Shown here: piece after piece, positions 1-6,116 of the stretch
Position numbering within the stretch: position 1 is the stretch's first letter
How the letters are laid out: each line of letters begins with the position of its first letter
Assembly (NCBI GenBank): GCA_020025415.1
Contig: JAHHSB010000060.1
Coordinates: 1-7,652 of the forward strand
Reading direction: 5' to 3'
Length of the DNA stretch: 7,652 nt
DNA from: Oscillibacter sp.
Lineage (GTDB): Bacteria > Bacillota > Clostridia > Oscillospirales > Oscillospiraceae
Notes under the pieces: model-generated
Database searches by the model: none
What the model saw: only the letters and a program-made list of their open reading frames with translations
What the model was told of the DNA's origin: nothing
Position numbers and translations under genes: made by a program

Positions 1-456
1 GGCCTTAAACACGGCGGGGATCACGCCCCATACGCAGCCGCAGATAATGCTCACCACTGCCATCAAAATCAGCAGGACGGGGGTGGGCAGGGCATTGCCA
101 TAAAAACGCATGATTCCTGCGGTGACCACGCCGCCGATGAGGATCTGCCCCTCGGCGCCGATGTTCCAAAACCGCATCTTGAAAGCGGGGGCCAGACCCA
201 CGCCGATACACAGCAGCATCATGGCGTCCCGAATGGTGACCTGGGTGCGGCGGGGGGTGCCGAAGGCACCGTCAAAGATCGCCTCATACACGGCGATGGG
301 ATTGAGTTTGGTGACCGCGAAGATGAACAGACCGCTGACCACCAGGGACAGCAGCACCGCGACCAAGCGGATGCCCCAGGACTTGCCGCGGCCGATGGCA
401 TCTCGCTTGGCAATGCGGATCAGAGGTTCCTTGTGATGATGTTTCACCTGTGTCAT
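1..456 (-). CDS. ABC transporter permease, BMP/nucleoside-type (N-terminal part, cut by window edge)
   Basis: The reading frame stays open from the ATG at 456 to the left edge, giving 152 residues with no stop, so only the N-terminal part is present. It starts with a basic cytoplasmic stretch (MTQVKHHHKEPLIR), followed by hydrophobic segments at about residues 31-48, 78-92, 104-117 and 124-149. NIGAEGQ at residues 98-104 is the hallmark of the inner-membrane permeases that work with BMP-family binding proteins (YufP/BmpB-like, branched-chain-permease superfamily). The start codon overlaps the stop of the upstream ATPase gene as ATGA, and AGGAGG (467-472) lies 10 bases upstream, which indicates coupled translation. 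The protein should form the membrane channel for the transporter made by the two preceding genes. Such systems usually have two different permeases, so a second gene is expected beyond the left edge. The substrate is not readable from this fragment; nucleoside or purine is the best guess. Confidence 0.9.
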   Translation of the reverse strand, partial: MTQVKHHHKEPLIRIAKRDAIGRGKSWGIRLVAVLLSLVVSGLFIFAVTKLNPIAVYEAIFDGAFGTPRRTQVTIRDAMMLLCIGVGLAPAFKMRFWNIGAEGQILIGGVVTAGIMRFYGNALPTPVLLILMAVVSIICGCVWGVIPAVFKA

Positions 457-2030
457 GCTTCGCTGGCCTCCTTTCTGAACTTGGTCATCAGCAGACCTAC
501 TTCTTCTTTCGTGGTGGTCCGGGCGTCCACGATGCCGCTGACCTGCCCGCCGCAAAGAACCAAAATCCGGTCGCACAGCTCCAGCAGTACGTCCAGGTCT
601 TCGCCCACGTAGATGACGGCCACGCCCTTGAGCTTTTCCGCCGTCAGCAGGTTATAGATGGTATAGGAGGTATTGATGTCCAGACCGCGGACGGCGTAGG
701 CCGTCATCAGGACCGAAGGTTCCTGGGCGATCTCACGGCCCACCAGCACCTTCTGTACGTTGCCGCCGGAGAGCTGGCGCACAGGGGTGTTGATGCTGGG
801 CGTCAGCACATCCAGCTCCGCTTTGACCTTTTCCGCCAGTTCCCGGGGAGGCTTGCGGTTGAGCAGGGGGCCCTTTCCGGAGCGATAGCTCTTGAGCATC
901 ATGTTGTCCGCCATGCCCATGGAACCCACCAGGCCCATACCCAGGCGGTCCTCCGGCACGAAGGCCATGGATACGCCGATACTGTGGATCTGTCGGGCGG
1001 TCTTGCCCAGCAGCTCCTCGCCTTCCTGGTTTACCGGCACGTGCTGGCCGGCGATGGCTTCGCCCGGAGCAGGGGGATGATAGATCACATGGGAGCCCGG
1101 CTGGGTGATCCGCAATCCGGCAATGGCCTCCAGCAGCTCTTTCTGACCAGAACCGGAAATACCGGCAATGCCCAGGATTTCGCCGCCGAAGGCCTGGAAG
1201 GAAACCTTATCCAGGGCCTTTACCCCGTCAGAGGAGAGGACCGTCAGATCCTTTACAGCCAGCCGCAGGTGGCGGTTTTCTACCAAGGGCCGGTCGATGT
1301 TCAGCGTCACGGCATGGCCAACCATCATATCCGTCAGCTTTTGGGGATTGGTGTCAGTGGTGGGCACATCGCCGATGTACTGGCCCTTGCGCAGGACCGC
1401 AACCCGGTCAGACACCTCCATCACCTCGTTGAGCTTGTGGGTGATGATGATCATGGCCTTGCCGTCGGCCTTCATGTTGCGCATGACGGCAAAAAGCCGG
1501 TCCGTTTCCTGGGGGGTCAGCACGGCAGTGGGCTCATCGAGTATGAGAATGTCCGCGCCCCGGTAGAGGACCTTCACGATCTCCACCGTCTGCTTTTCAG
1601 AAACGGACATGTTGTAGACTTTTTTGTAGGGGTCGATCACAAAGCCGTACTTGTCACAGATTTCGGTAATCTTGGCAGCTACGGCCTTTATGTTCAGTTT
1701 CTGCTGGTCTTCCAGTCCCAGAATGATGTTTTCTGCCGCAGTGAACACATCCACCAGTTTGAAGTGCTGATGGATCATGCCGATGCCGCACTGGAAGGCA
1801 TCCTTGGGCGAGGTGATGGTAACGCTCTCGCCGTTGACCAGAATCTCGCCTTCATCAGGGAAATAGATGCCGGCCAGCATATTCATCAGAGTGGTTTTGC
1901 CGCTGCCGTTTTCCCCCAGCAGGGAGCGGATCTCGCCCCGCTTGATATCCAGGGAAACGTGGTCATTGGCCACCACCTTGCCGAAGCGCTTGGTGATGTG
2001 CTTCATTTGAATGGCATAATTAGTATCCAA
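453..2030 (-). CDS. ABC transporter ATP-binding protein with two ATPase domains (BMP/nucleoside or simple-sugar type)
   Basis: The 525-residue cytoplasmic protein carries two fused nucleotide-binding domains, the layout of ATPases that energise BMP-type and ribose-type importers. Domain 1 (about residues 8-240) has Walker A GENGSGKT (39-46), a signature-like SVSEKQ (142-147), Walker B ILILDEPTA with D165/E166, and the switch histidine H198. Domain 2 (about 256-515) has a degenerate Walker A (GISGSGQKE, 290-298), an intact LSGGNVQK (420-427) and a Walker B region reading AYAVRGLD without the catalytic glutamate. A weakened second site is common in this family, so domain 1 is probably the main hydrolytic site. 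The start is a TTG with AAGGAAG (2037-2043) six bases upstream; an ATG at residue 9 has no comparable site. The gene lies 142 bases after the binding-protein gene, across a hairpin terminator, and overlaps the permease gene by four bases. Family assignment is firm; the substrate is inferred. Confidence 0.93.
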   Translation of the reverse strand: MDTNYAIQMKHITKRFGKVVANDHVSLDIKRGEIRSLLGENGSGKTTLMNMLAGIYFPDEGEILVNGESVTITSPKDAFQCGIGMIHQHFKLVDVFTAAENIILGLEDQQKLNIKAVAAKITEICDKYGFVIDPYKKVYNMSVSEKQTVEIVKVLYRGADILILDEPTAVLTPQETDRLFAVMRNMKADGKAMIIITHKLNEVMEVSDRVAVLRKGQYIGDVPTTDTNPQKLTDMMVGHAVTLNIDRPLVENRHLRLAVKDLTVLSSDGVKALDKVSFQAFGGEILGIAGISGSGQKELLEAIAGLRITQPGSHVIYHPPAPGEAIAGQHVPVNQEGEELLGKTARQIHSIGVSMAFVPEDRLGMGLVGSMGMADNMMLKSYRSGKGPLLNRKPPRELAEKVKAELDVLTPSINTPVRQLSGGNVQKVLVGREIAQEPSVLMTAYAVRGLDINTSYTIYNLLTAEKLKGVAVIYVGEDLDVLLELCDRILVLCGGQVSGIVDARTTTKEEVGLLMTKFRKEASEA

Positions 2031-2036
2031 GCGAAT

Positions 2037-2043
2037 CTTCCTT
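2037..2043 (-). promoter_or_regulatory. Ribosome binding site that supports a TTG start
   Basis: AAGGAAG on the minus strand sits six bases before the TTG at 2030. The nearest in-frame ATG (2006) is about 30 bases away from it, so the site favours TTG as the true start of the ATPase gene. A TTG start should lower its translation relative to the neighbouring genes. Confidence 0.65.
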
Positions 2044-2096
2044 TCTTTTAGTGTGGCGCATGCCTCCGGAGGGAAAAGAAAAGGGAAAAGACCCCG

Positions 2097-2112
2097 GCGG
2101 CCTGTCTGCCGC
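2097..2112 (-). other. Small hairpin followed by a pyrimidine tract, upstream of the ATPase gene
   Basis: GCGGC and GCCGC are separated by six bases. On the minus strand they are followed by a long C/T-only stretch (about 2072-2090). This may be a weak second terminator or pause site in the leader of the ATPase gene. The stem is short and the tract is not pure T, so the call is tentative. Confidence 0.25.
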
Positions 2113-2130
2113 GAAGGGGAGGGTCAGGGC

Positions 2131-2162
2131 AAAAAGGGGCTGCCCCAGGGCAGCCCCCTTTT
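2131..2162 (-). terminator. Intrinsic (probably partial) terminator between the binding-protein and ATPase genes
   Basis: On the minus strand, 10 bases after the binding-protein stop, the sequence runs AAAA, a 9-bp stem (GGCAGCCCC paired with GGGGCTGCC, 4-base loop 2145-2148), then TTTTT; a single extra base is bulged at 2158. A-tract and T-tract flank both sides, so it could act on either strand. No clear promoter follows before the ATPase gene, so read-through is probably the source of ATPase and permease mRNA. That would make the binding protein the most abundant component. Confidence 0.8.
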
Positions 2163-2172
2163 GGGTCGGTTT

Positions 2173-3423
2173 TTAGTTGTTGTTCAGCTCGGTGATACCG
2201 TCGATCCGCAGATCAAAGTAGGGAGCGCTGCGATACACAGACTCCTGGAACACGCCGTCGGAGATGACGTTCTGGGTGGGACCCTCGAACACCACATCGC
2301 CGGTGTTGAAGTCGATGATGGAGAAGTTGACCTCATATTCGGTGACGGGCTTGCCGTCCACGGTGAACTTGGAGGTATCAAATACATTCAGGCTGCCGTC
2401 CTTGATGCCGGCCCAAGCGGTGTCCACGGCCTCCTGAGTGCCCTCAGCGCAGCTCTCGCCCAGGGTGGAGATCATCACAGCGCCGTCGGCATAACCGGAG
2501 GCGTAGTCAGCGTGGATCTCCTCGCCGGCGATGAACTTCTCCAGCGTGGCCTGATACAGCACGGACCAGTTGTTCTGGGCGGAGGTCAGCGCGGCGTCGG
2601 GAGCCACAGACAGCATGTCGATGTTGTAGCCCACGGAATAGGCCACGGTGCCCTTTTCCAGGGCTTCCTGAACAGCGGAGGGAGCGCCGGTGGAGTCAGC
2701 ATGCTGGCCGATGATGACGCAGCCGCGGGCCATCAGGGTGTTGGCGGCCTCAGCCTCGTCAGTGGGAGAGTACCAGGAGTTGGTGTACTGCACGTCCATG
2801 TGAGCCTCAGGAACGATGGACTGGATGCCCAGCAGGAAAGCGGTGTAGCCGCAGACCACCTCGGCATAGGGATAGGCGCCCACATAACCCACATAGGGAT
2901 CGGTGACGGTGCCGTCATCCATCAGCTCCTTGAGCTTCATGCCGGCAACCACGCCAGAGACATAACGGGATTCATAGGTGTAGGGGAAGATGTTCTTGAA
3001 GTTGTCCAGCCCCGCAACGCCGGCTTGGTCGCCGGTGCAGGAGACGAAGGTGATGTCCTCATACTCCCGGGCGGCCTGGAGCATATAGGACTGATGGCCA
3101 TAGGAGTCAGAGAAGATGATGTTGCAGCCCTGCTCCGCCAGGTCAACGGCGGCGTCATGGCAGGCCTGGTTCTCTTCTACGTTGTACTTCATGACGACCT
3201 GGGTGTCCACATCGATCCCCAGATTCTCACAGGCGGCGGTCAGACCCTCAATGTGGGCGGCATCATAACCGGAGTTGATGTCGTGGACGCAGATCAGGCC
3301 GATCTTGATGTCGTTGCTGTCACCGCTGCCGTCGCCAGAGCTGCTGGGCTGGGAAGAGTCGCCGCAGGCGACCAGGCTCAGGGCCATCAGCGATGCCATC
3401 AAAAGAGCAAGAAACTTTTTCAT
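2173..3423 (-). CDS. BMP-family ABC transporter substrate-binding lipoprotein
   Basis: The 416-residue extracytoplasmic protein starts with a lipoprotein signal peptide: MKK, a hydrophobic core, and the lipobox LVAC with the lipidated Cys at residue 20. A Ser/Gly/Asp-rich linker (about 21-37) follows. The mature part begins with IKIGLICVHDINSGYD (39-54) and has the periplasmic-binding fold typical of the BMP (basic membrane protein, PnrA-like) family. Landmarks include SYGH (107-110), the helix around YVSGVVAGMKLKE (154-166), YVGYVGAYPYAEV (177-189) and TNSWYSPTDEAEAAN...IIGQHADSTGA (214-247). The last set resembles the BMP subgroup that includes purine-nucleobase binders, which fits the neighbouring enzymes, but the ligand is not proven. 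The start at 3423 is chosen because AGGAGG (3431-3436) lies seven bases upstream and the signal peptide begins there; an in-frame ATG at 3471 would add 16 residues ahead of the signal. It is the first gene of the transporter block, preceded by its own promoter and followed by a hairpin terminator. Confidence 0.93.
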   Translation of the reverse strand: MKKFLALLMASLMALSLVACGDSSQPSSSGDGSGDSNDIKIGLICVHDINSGYDAAHIEGLTAACENLGIDVDTQVVMKYNVEENQACHDAAVDLAEQGCNIIFSDSYGHQSYMLQAAREYEDITFVSCTGDQAGVAGLDNFKNIFPYTYESRYVSGVVAGMKLKELMDDGTVTDPYVGYVGAYPYAEVVCGYTAFLLGIQSIVPEAHMDVQYTNSWYSPTDEAEAANTLMARGCVIIGQHADSTGAPSAVQEALEKGTVAYSVGYNIDMLSVAPDAALTSAQNNWSVLYQATLEKFIAGEEIHADYASGYADGAVMISTLGESCAEGTQEAVDTAWAGIKDGSLNVFDTSKFTVDGKPVTEYEVNFSIIDFNTGDVVFEGPTQNVISDGVFQESVYRSAPYFDLRIDGITELNNN

Positions 3424-3430
3424 AATAATT

Positions 3431-3436
3431 CCTCCT
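3431..3436 (-). promoter_or_regulatory. Ribosome binding site that fixes the binding-protein start
   Basis: A perfect AGGAGG on the minus strand lies seven bases before the ATG at 3423. It selects this start over the upstream in-frame ATG at 3471, which would also spoil the lipoprotein signal peptide. Confidence 0.85.
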
Positions 3437-3492
3437 TTTAGATTCCAATTTTCCCGTTTTGACTTCTCCATGGTACGACCTTTGCTACTTTT

Positions 3493-3521
3493 ATCATATA
3501 GGAAATGGAGGAAAAATTCAA
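3493..3521 (-). promoter_or_regulatory. Predicted sigma-A promoter of the transporter block
   Basis: On the minus strand TTGAAT (3516-3521) and TATGAT (3493-3498) are separated by exactly 17 bases; they match 4/6 and 5/6 of the consensus hexamers. The element lies 70 bases upstream of the binding-protein start and downstream of the carbamate kinase terminator, the expected place for a promoter. The surrounding sequence is markedly AT-rich compared with the flanking genes. This is the best promoter in the window. Confidence 0.75.
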
Positions 3522-3525
3522 CTCC

Positions 3526-3540
3526 CCTAAGAAAATTAGG
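3526..3540. promoter_or_regulatory. Short inverted repeat next to the -35 box (possible operator)
   Basis: CCTAA (3526-3530) and TTAGG (3536-3540) form a perfect inverted repeat around GAAAA, starting five bases upstream of the predicted -35 hexamer. A second, looser inverted pair, GTAAA (3540-3544) and TTTAC (3557-3561), follows. The position suits a regulator site, but the arms are only five bases and could arise by chance in AT-rich DNA. Confidence 0.35.
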
Positions 3541-3543
3541 TAA

Positions 3544-3587
3544 AATGTACGGAAAATTTACGAAACTTCATGCGCCATGACGGAAAA
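3544..3587 (-). promoter_or_regulatory. Direct repeats upstream of the transporter promoter (possible activator or PurR-like sites)
   Basis: ACGGAAAA occurs at 3549-3556 and 3580-3587, 31 bases apart, close to three helical turns; each is preceded by ATG or ATGT. Read on the minus strand, 3556-3544 is TTTTCCGTACATT, which fits 11 of 13 positions of the Bacillus PurR box as I recall it (AWWWCCGAACWWT). The distal copy shares only the TTTTCCGT core. The repeats are visible in the sequence; a role in regulation is inference. Confidence 0.35.
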
Positions 3588-3615
3588 CGCCGAGAAGAGA
3601 CACAATGTTCCCTGC

Positions 3616-3648
3616 AAAAAGCCCCGCCCGGGGCAGACCCGGGCGGGG
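3616..3648 (-). terminator. Strong intrinsic terminator of the ygeY-ygeW-arcC block
   Basis: Eight bases after the carbamate kinase stop codon is a perfect 11-bp G+C stem (CCCCGCCCGGG 3622-3632 with CCCGGGCGGGG 3638-3648), a 5-base loop, and TTTTT on the minus strand (3616-3620). It separates the enzyme block from the transporter block, which has its own promoter. Confidence 0.93.
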
Positions 3649-3656
3649 AAGAGGCG

Positions 3657-4592
3657 TTATTGATGGATAGCGGTACCGGTTCTCCCGGCGATGCCGTCCT
3701 TGGCTTTTTCCAGCAGGGTGATCAGGGCGGTGCGACCCGGCTTGGACTCGGCAAATTTGACGGCTGCCTGCACCTTGGGAAGCATGGAGCCCGGGGCAAA
3801 ATGCCCTTCGTCGATATACTTCTTTGCCTGGGCGGGGGTCAGCTCGCTGAGCCACTCCTGATTGGGCTTGCCGAAGTTGACGGCCACCTTTTCCACGGCG
3901 GTGAGGATGATCAGCGTATCCGCGTCCAGCTGTTCGGCCATCAGCTCAGATGCCAGGTCCTTGTCGATGACGGCGCCGGCACCTTTGAGGTGATTGCCTT
4001 CGGTGCGGTAGACGGGGATACCGCCTCCGCCGCAGGCGATGACGATCTGCCCGGCCTCCATCAGGGTGCGGATGGTCTCGATCTCCACGATCTCCTGGGG
4101 CTTGGGGGAGGCCACGCAGCGGCGCCAGCCCCGGCCGGCGTCCTCCATCACGGCGTTGCCGCGGCAGCGCATTTCCTCGGCCTCCGCCGCAGTCATGAAG
4201 GCGCCGATGGGCTTGGTAGGATTCCGGAAGGCAGGGTCGTTGGGATCCACGATGGTCTGGGTGAGGATGGTGGCTACCGGTTTGCGGATGCCCCGGTTCA
4301 AAAGCTCCTCCCGAAGGGCGTTCTGCAGGTCATAGCCGATATAGCCCTGACTCATGGCAGCGCACACGGACATGGGGGCAATGGGCTGGGAAGGATCCTC
4401 CCGGGACAGTGTGGTCATGGCTACATTGATCATGCCCACCTGGGGGCCGTTGCCATGGGCAACCACCAGCTGATGTCCTTCCTCGATCAGATCTGCGATG
4501 GCCTTGACCGTCTCTTTTACAGCGGCCATCTGTTCCGGCAAATTGTTTCCAAGGGCATTTCCGCCCAGAGCAATGATGATGCGTTTCGGCAT
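3657..4592 (-). CDS. arcC: Carbamate kinase
   Basis: The 311-residue cytoplasmic enzyme interconverts carbamoyl phosphate + ADP and carbamate (giving ammonia + CO2) + ATP. In catabolic clusters it works in the ATP-forming direction. The amino-acid-kinase fold motifs are all present: ALGGNAL (8-14), HGNGPQVG (46-53), PTKPIG with K128, CGGGGIPV (187-194), VIDKDLAS with K211, TAVEKV (231-236) and GSMLPKV with K273. The length matches the family (about 310). The ATG at 4592 is chosen because AGAGG lies 10 bases upstream and the protein begins MPKRIIIALGGN as usual; an upstream ATG at 4655 would add 21 unrelated residues. The gene follows ygeW by 98 bases that contain a hairpin, and ends just before a strong terminator. 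Next to ygeW it corresponds to E. coli yqeA rather than to the arginine deiminase set: no arcA or ornithine carbamoyltransferase gene is visible here. Confidence 0.96.
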   Translation of the reverse strand: MPKRIIIALGGNALGNNLPEQMAAVKETVKAIADLIEEGHQLVVAHGNGPQVGMINVAMTTLSREDPSQPIAPMSVCAAMSQGYIGYDLQNALREELLNRGIRKPVATILTQTIVDPNDPAFRNPTKPIGAFMTAAEAEEMRCRGNAVMEDAGRGWRRCVASPKPQEIVEIETIRTLMEAGQIVIACGGGGIPVYRTEGNHLKGAGAVIDKDLASELMAEQLDADTLIILTAVEKVAVNFGKPNQEWLSELTPAQAKKYIDEGHFAPGSMLPKVQAAVKFAESKPGRTALITLLEKAKDGIAGRTGTAIHQ

Positions 4593-4602
4593 AATATCAA
4601 AA

Positions 4603-4607
4603 CCTCT
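4603..4607 (-). promoter_or_regulatory. arcC: Ribosome binding site that fixes the carbamate kinase start
   Basis: AGAGG on the minus strand lies 10 bases before the ATG at 4592. The alternative ATG at 4655 has a purine-rich stretch (GCGGGAG) almost touching it, too close for normal initiation, and sits inside the hairpin at 4630-4668. Confidence 0.6.
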
Positions 4608-4629
4608 TTTTCTCAACAGTGTGCCGTTA

Positions 4630-4668
4630 GTTTTGGCGGGAATCCCAAGAATCATACTCCCGCAAAAC
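4630..4668 (-). other. Hairpin in the ygeW-arcC spacer
   Basis: GTTTT plus GCGGGA (4630-4634, 4636-4641) can pair with TCCCGC plus AAAAC (4658-4668), giving 11 bp with one bulged base and a 16-base loop. No T-tract follows on the minus strand, so it is not a standard terminator. It may be an mRNA processing or stability element that sets the ratio of ygeW to arcC expression. Confidence 0.45.
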
Positions 4669-4690
4669 GTCCTGCCTGAAATTTGAATTT

Positions 4691-5881
4691 TTAGTACAGC
4701 TTCCGCTTGTCACCGCAGTCCAGCGCCATCAGGGCTGCCACGGGATCCTTCACCTTGGCCATGAGGATCATGGCGGCGATCACATAGGGCTTGTAAGAGG
4801 CCTCTTTGTACAGGGGCACCAGATAGCGGTCAAACACGGACCGGTCCACCTCACCCTCCTTGCAGGAAAGACCGGTGATGTCGGCGGGCAGGCAGTGCAT
4901 GTACAGGGCGCTGCCATTTTTGGTCTTCTTCATCATTTCCTCAGTGCAGGCCCAATCCTTGTGCTGGGCGTTCTGGGCCAGCAGCTGCTTTTCCAGGGCG
5001 TCGATGCCGGCCTGATCCCCGGCCTGATAGAGCTTGGTGCGCTGCTCCATGGCAGCGAAGGGCGCCCAGGACTTGGGATAGACGATGTCCGCGTTTTCAA
5101 AGGCGGCGGCCATAGAGTCGGTCTTGGTGAAAGAGCCGCCGGTGGCCGCGGCGTTCTTGCGGGCGATCTCCTCCACCTCGGGCATCACGTCATAGCCATC
5201 CGGATGGGCCAGCACCACATTCATGCCGAAGCGGGTCATCAGACCGATGATGCCCTGGGGCACAGACAGGGGCTTGCCGTAGGAGGGGGAGTAGGCCCAG
5301 GACATGGCAAGCTTCTTGCCCTTGAGGTTCTCTACACCGCCGAAGTGGTGGATGATGTGCAGCATGTCTGCCATGGACTGGGTGGGGTGATCCACGTCGC
5401 ACTGGAGGTTCACCAGAGTGGGCTGCTGCTCCAGGATACCGTCCCGGTAGCCCTCATCCACCGCGTCCATAAAGGTCTTCTGATACTTGTGACCCTCGCC
5501 GATGTACATATCGTCCCGGATACCGATGACGTCCGCCATGAAAGAGACCATGTTGGCAGTTTCCCGGACGGTCTCGCCATGGGCAATCTGGCTCTTCTTC
5601 TCGTCCAGATCCTGGACGGTCAGGCCCAGCAAGTTGCAGGCGGAGGCGAAGGAGAAGCGGGTGCGAGTGGAGTTGTCCCGGAAGATGGAGATGCCCAGGC
5701 CGGAGTCGAAGATCCGGGTGGATTTGTTCCGCTCCCGCAGGTCCCGCAGGGCGTCAGCCACGGTGAAAATGGCATCCAGCTCCTCGTCGGTCTTGTCCCA
5801 GGTCCAGTAGAAGTCGGCCTTGTACATATTGTTGATGTGCAGCTTTTCCAGATGCTGTGCCAGCTCGATGGTCTTGGACAT
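4691..5881 (-). CDS. ygeW: Knotted carbamoyltransferase YgeW
   Basis: The 396-residue cytoplasmic enzyme belongs to the aspartate/ornithine carbamoyltransferase superfamily and has the same length as E. coli YgeW, as I recall it. The carbamoyl-phosphate-binding motif STRTR is at 71-75 (in FRDNSTRTRFSFASACNLLGL), DHPTQSMADM at 164-173 and MHCLPAD at 328-334. The sequence KSQIAHGETVRETANM (96-111) and the C-terminal LDCGDKRKLY are YgeW-like. YgeW proteins have the trefoil-knot fold and a catabolic role, but their natural substrate was not established when the family was defined. In this neighbourhood it probably releases carbamoyl phosphate from a ureido compound formed during purine or related ring breakdown, feeding the carbamate kinase encoded next. 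AAGGAGA (5889-5895) lies seven bases before the ATG. A 314-base non-coding spacer separates it from ygeY. Ornithine or putrescine carbamoyltransferase are the alternatives; the overall sequence character argues against them. Confidence 0.95.
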   Translation of the reverse strand: MSKTIELAQHLEKLHINNMYKADFYWTWDKTDEELDAIFTVADALRDLRERNKSTRIFDSGLGISIFRDNSTRTRFSFASACNLLGLTVQDLDEKKSQIAHGETVRETANMVSFMADVIGIRDDMYIGEGHKYQKTFMDAVDEGYRDGILEQQPTLVNLQCDVDHPTQSMADMLHIIHHFGGVENLKGKKLAMSWAYSPSYGKPLSVPQGIIGLMTRFGMNVVLAHPDGYDVMPEVEEIARKNAAATGGSFTKTDSMAAAFENADIVYPKSWAPFAAMEQRTKLYQAGDQAGIDALEKQLLAQNAQHKDWACTEEMMKKTKNGSALYMHCLPADITGLSCKEGEVDRSVFDRYLVPLYKEASYKPYVIAAMILMAKVKDPVAALMALDCGDKRKLY

Positions 5882-5932
5882 AATCAGCTCTCCTTATATC
5901 AAATTGTCGAGGCGTCCAACCGCCCCGCAGAG

Positions 5933-5953
5933 TTTTGCCGTGCTGAGGCAAAA
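5933..5953. promoter_or_regulatory. Perfect 7-bp inverted repeat in the ygeW leader (possible operator)
   Basis: TTTTGCC (5933-5939) and GGCAAAA (5947-5953) flank a 7-base centre, 52 bases upstream of the ygeW start. The 21-base span and symmetry suit a dimeric repressor site downstream of a promoter, or a small mRNA hairpin. No T-tract follows, so it is not a terminator. Function is inferred. Confidence 0.4.
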
Positions 5954-5961
5954 GAATTTCT

Positions 5962-5992
5962 ATCATGTTTGTCAGGGCATGTGCCGGACAAA
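5962..5992 (-). promoter_or_regulatory. Weak promoter-like pair with a superimposed dyad, upstream of ygeW
   Basis: TTGTCC (5986-5991) and CATGAT (5962-5967) on the minus strand are 18 bases apart, each matching 4/6 of the sigma-A hexamers. The stretch from the -35 box through the spacer is an imperfect dyad: TTTGTC (5968-5973) with GACAAA (5987-5992) outside and GGCA (5976-5979) with TGCC (5982-5985) inside, offset by one base. A repressor bound there would cover the promoter. Neither hexamer is strong, so the promoter is uncertain. Confidence 0.3.
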
Positions 5993-6006
5993 AATACACA
6001 GACCCA

Positions 6007-6021
6007 GCCGCCTTGGGCGGC
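6007..6021 (-). other. Short G+C hairpin upstream of ygeW, possible weak terminator
   Basis: GCCGCC (6007-6012) and GGCGGC (6016-6021) form a 6-bp stem with a 3-base loop. On the minus strand a TATTTTTG tract follows about 11 bases later. The T-tract is too far from the stem for a standard intrinsic terminator, so this is only a candidate pause or attenuation element. Confidence 0.3.
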
Positions 6022-6116
6022 GTCCCCGGTGACCGATGCCGCTGGGAAGGGGGGAGGCCGAGGGGGAAGCAGTGAAGCACCGCTGGAGGCGGATCAAGCG
6101 GGGTGCTTTCAAGGAA

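Noticed and set aside
2063..2072. CCTCCGGAGG palindrome upstream of the ATPase gene
   Set aside because: It is a ten-base palindrome containing an SD-like GGAGG but no start codon at a fitting distance; probably chance in GC-rich DNA.
3424..3471. Extension of the binding protein to the ATG at 3471
   Set aside because: It would place 16 charged and polar residues before the signal peptide, and the perfect AGGAGG at 3431-3436 points to the ATG at 3423.
4593..4655. Extension of carbamate kinase to the ATG at 4655
   Set aside because: The added 21 residues are not part of the family, the start has no properly spaced ribosome site, and it lies in a hairpin.
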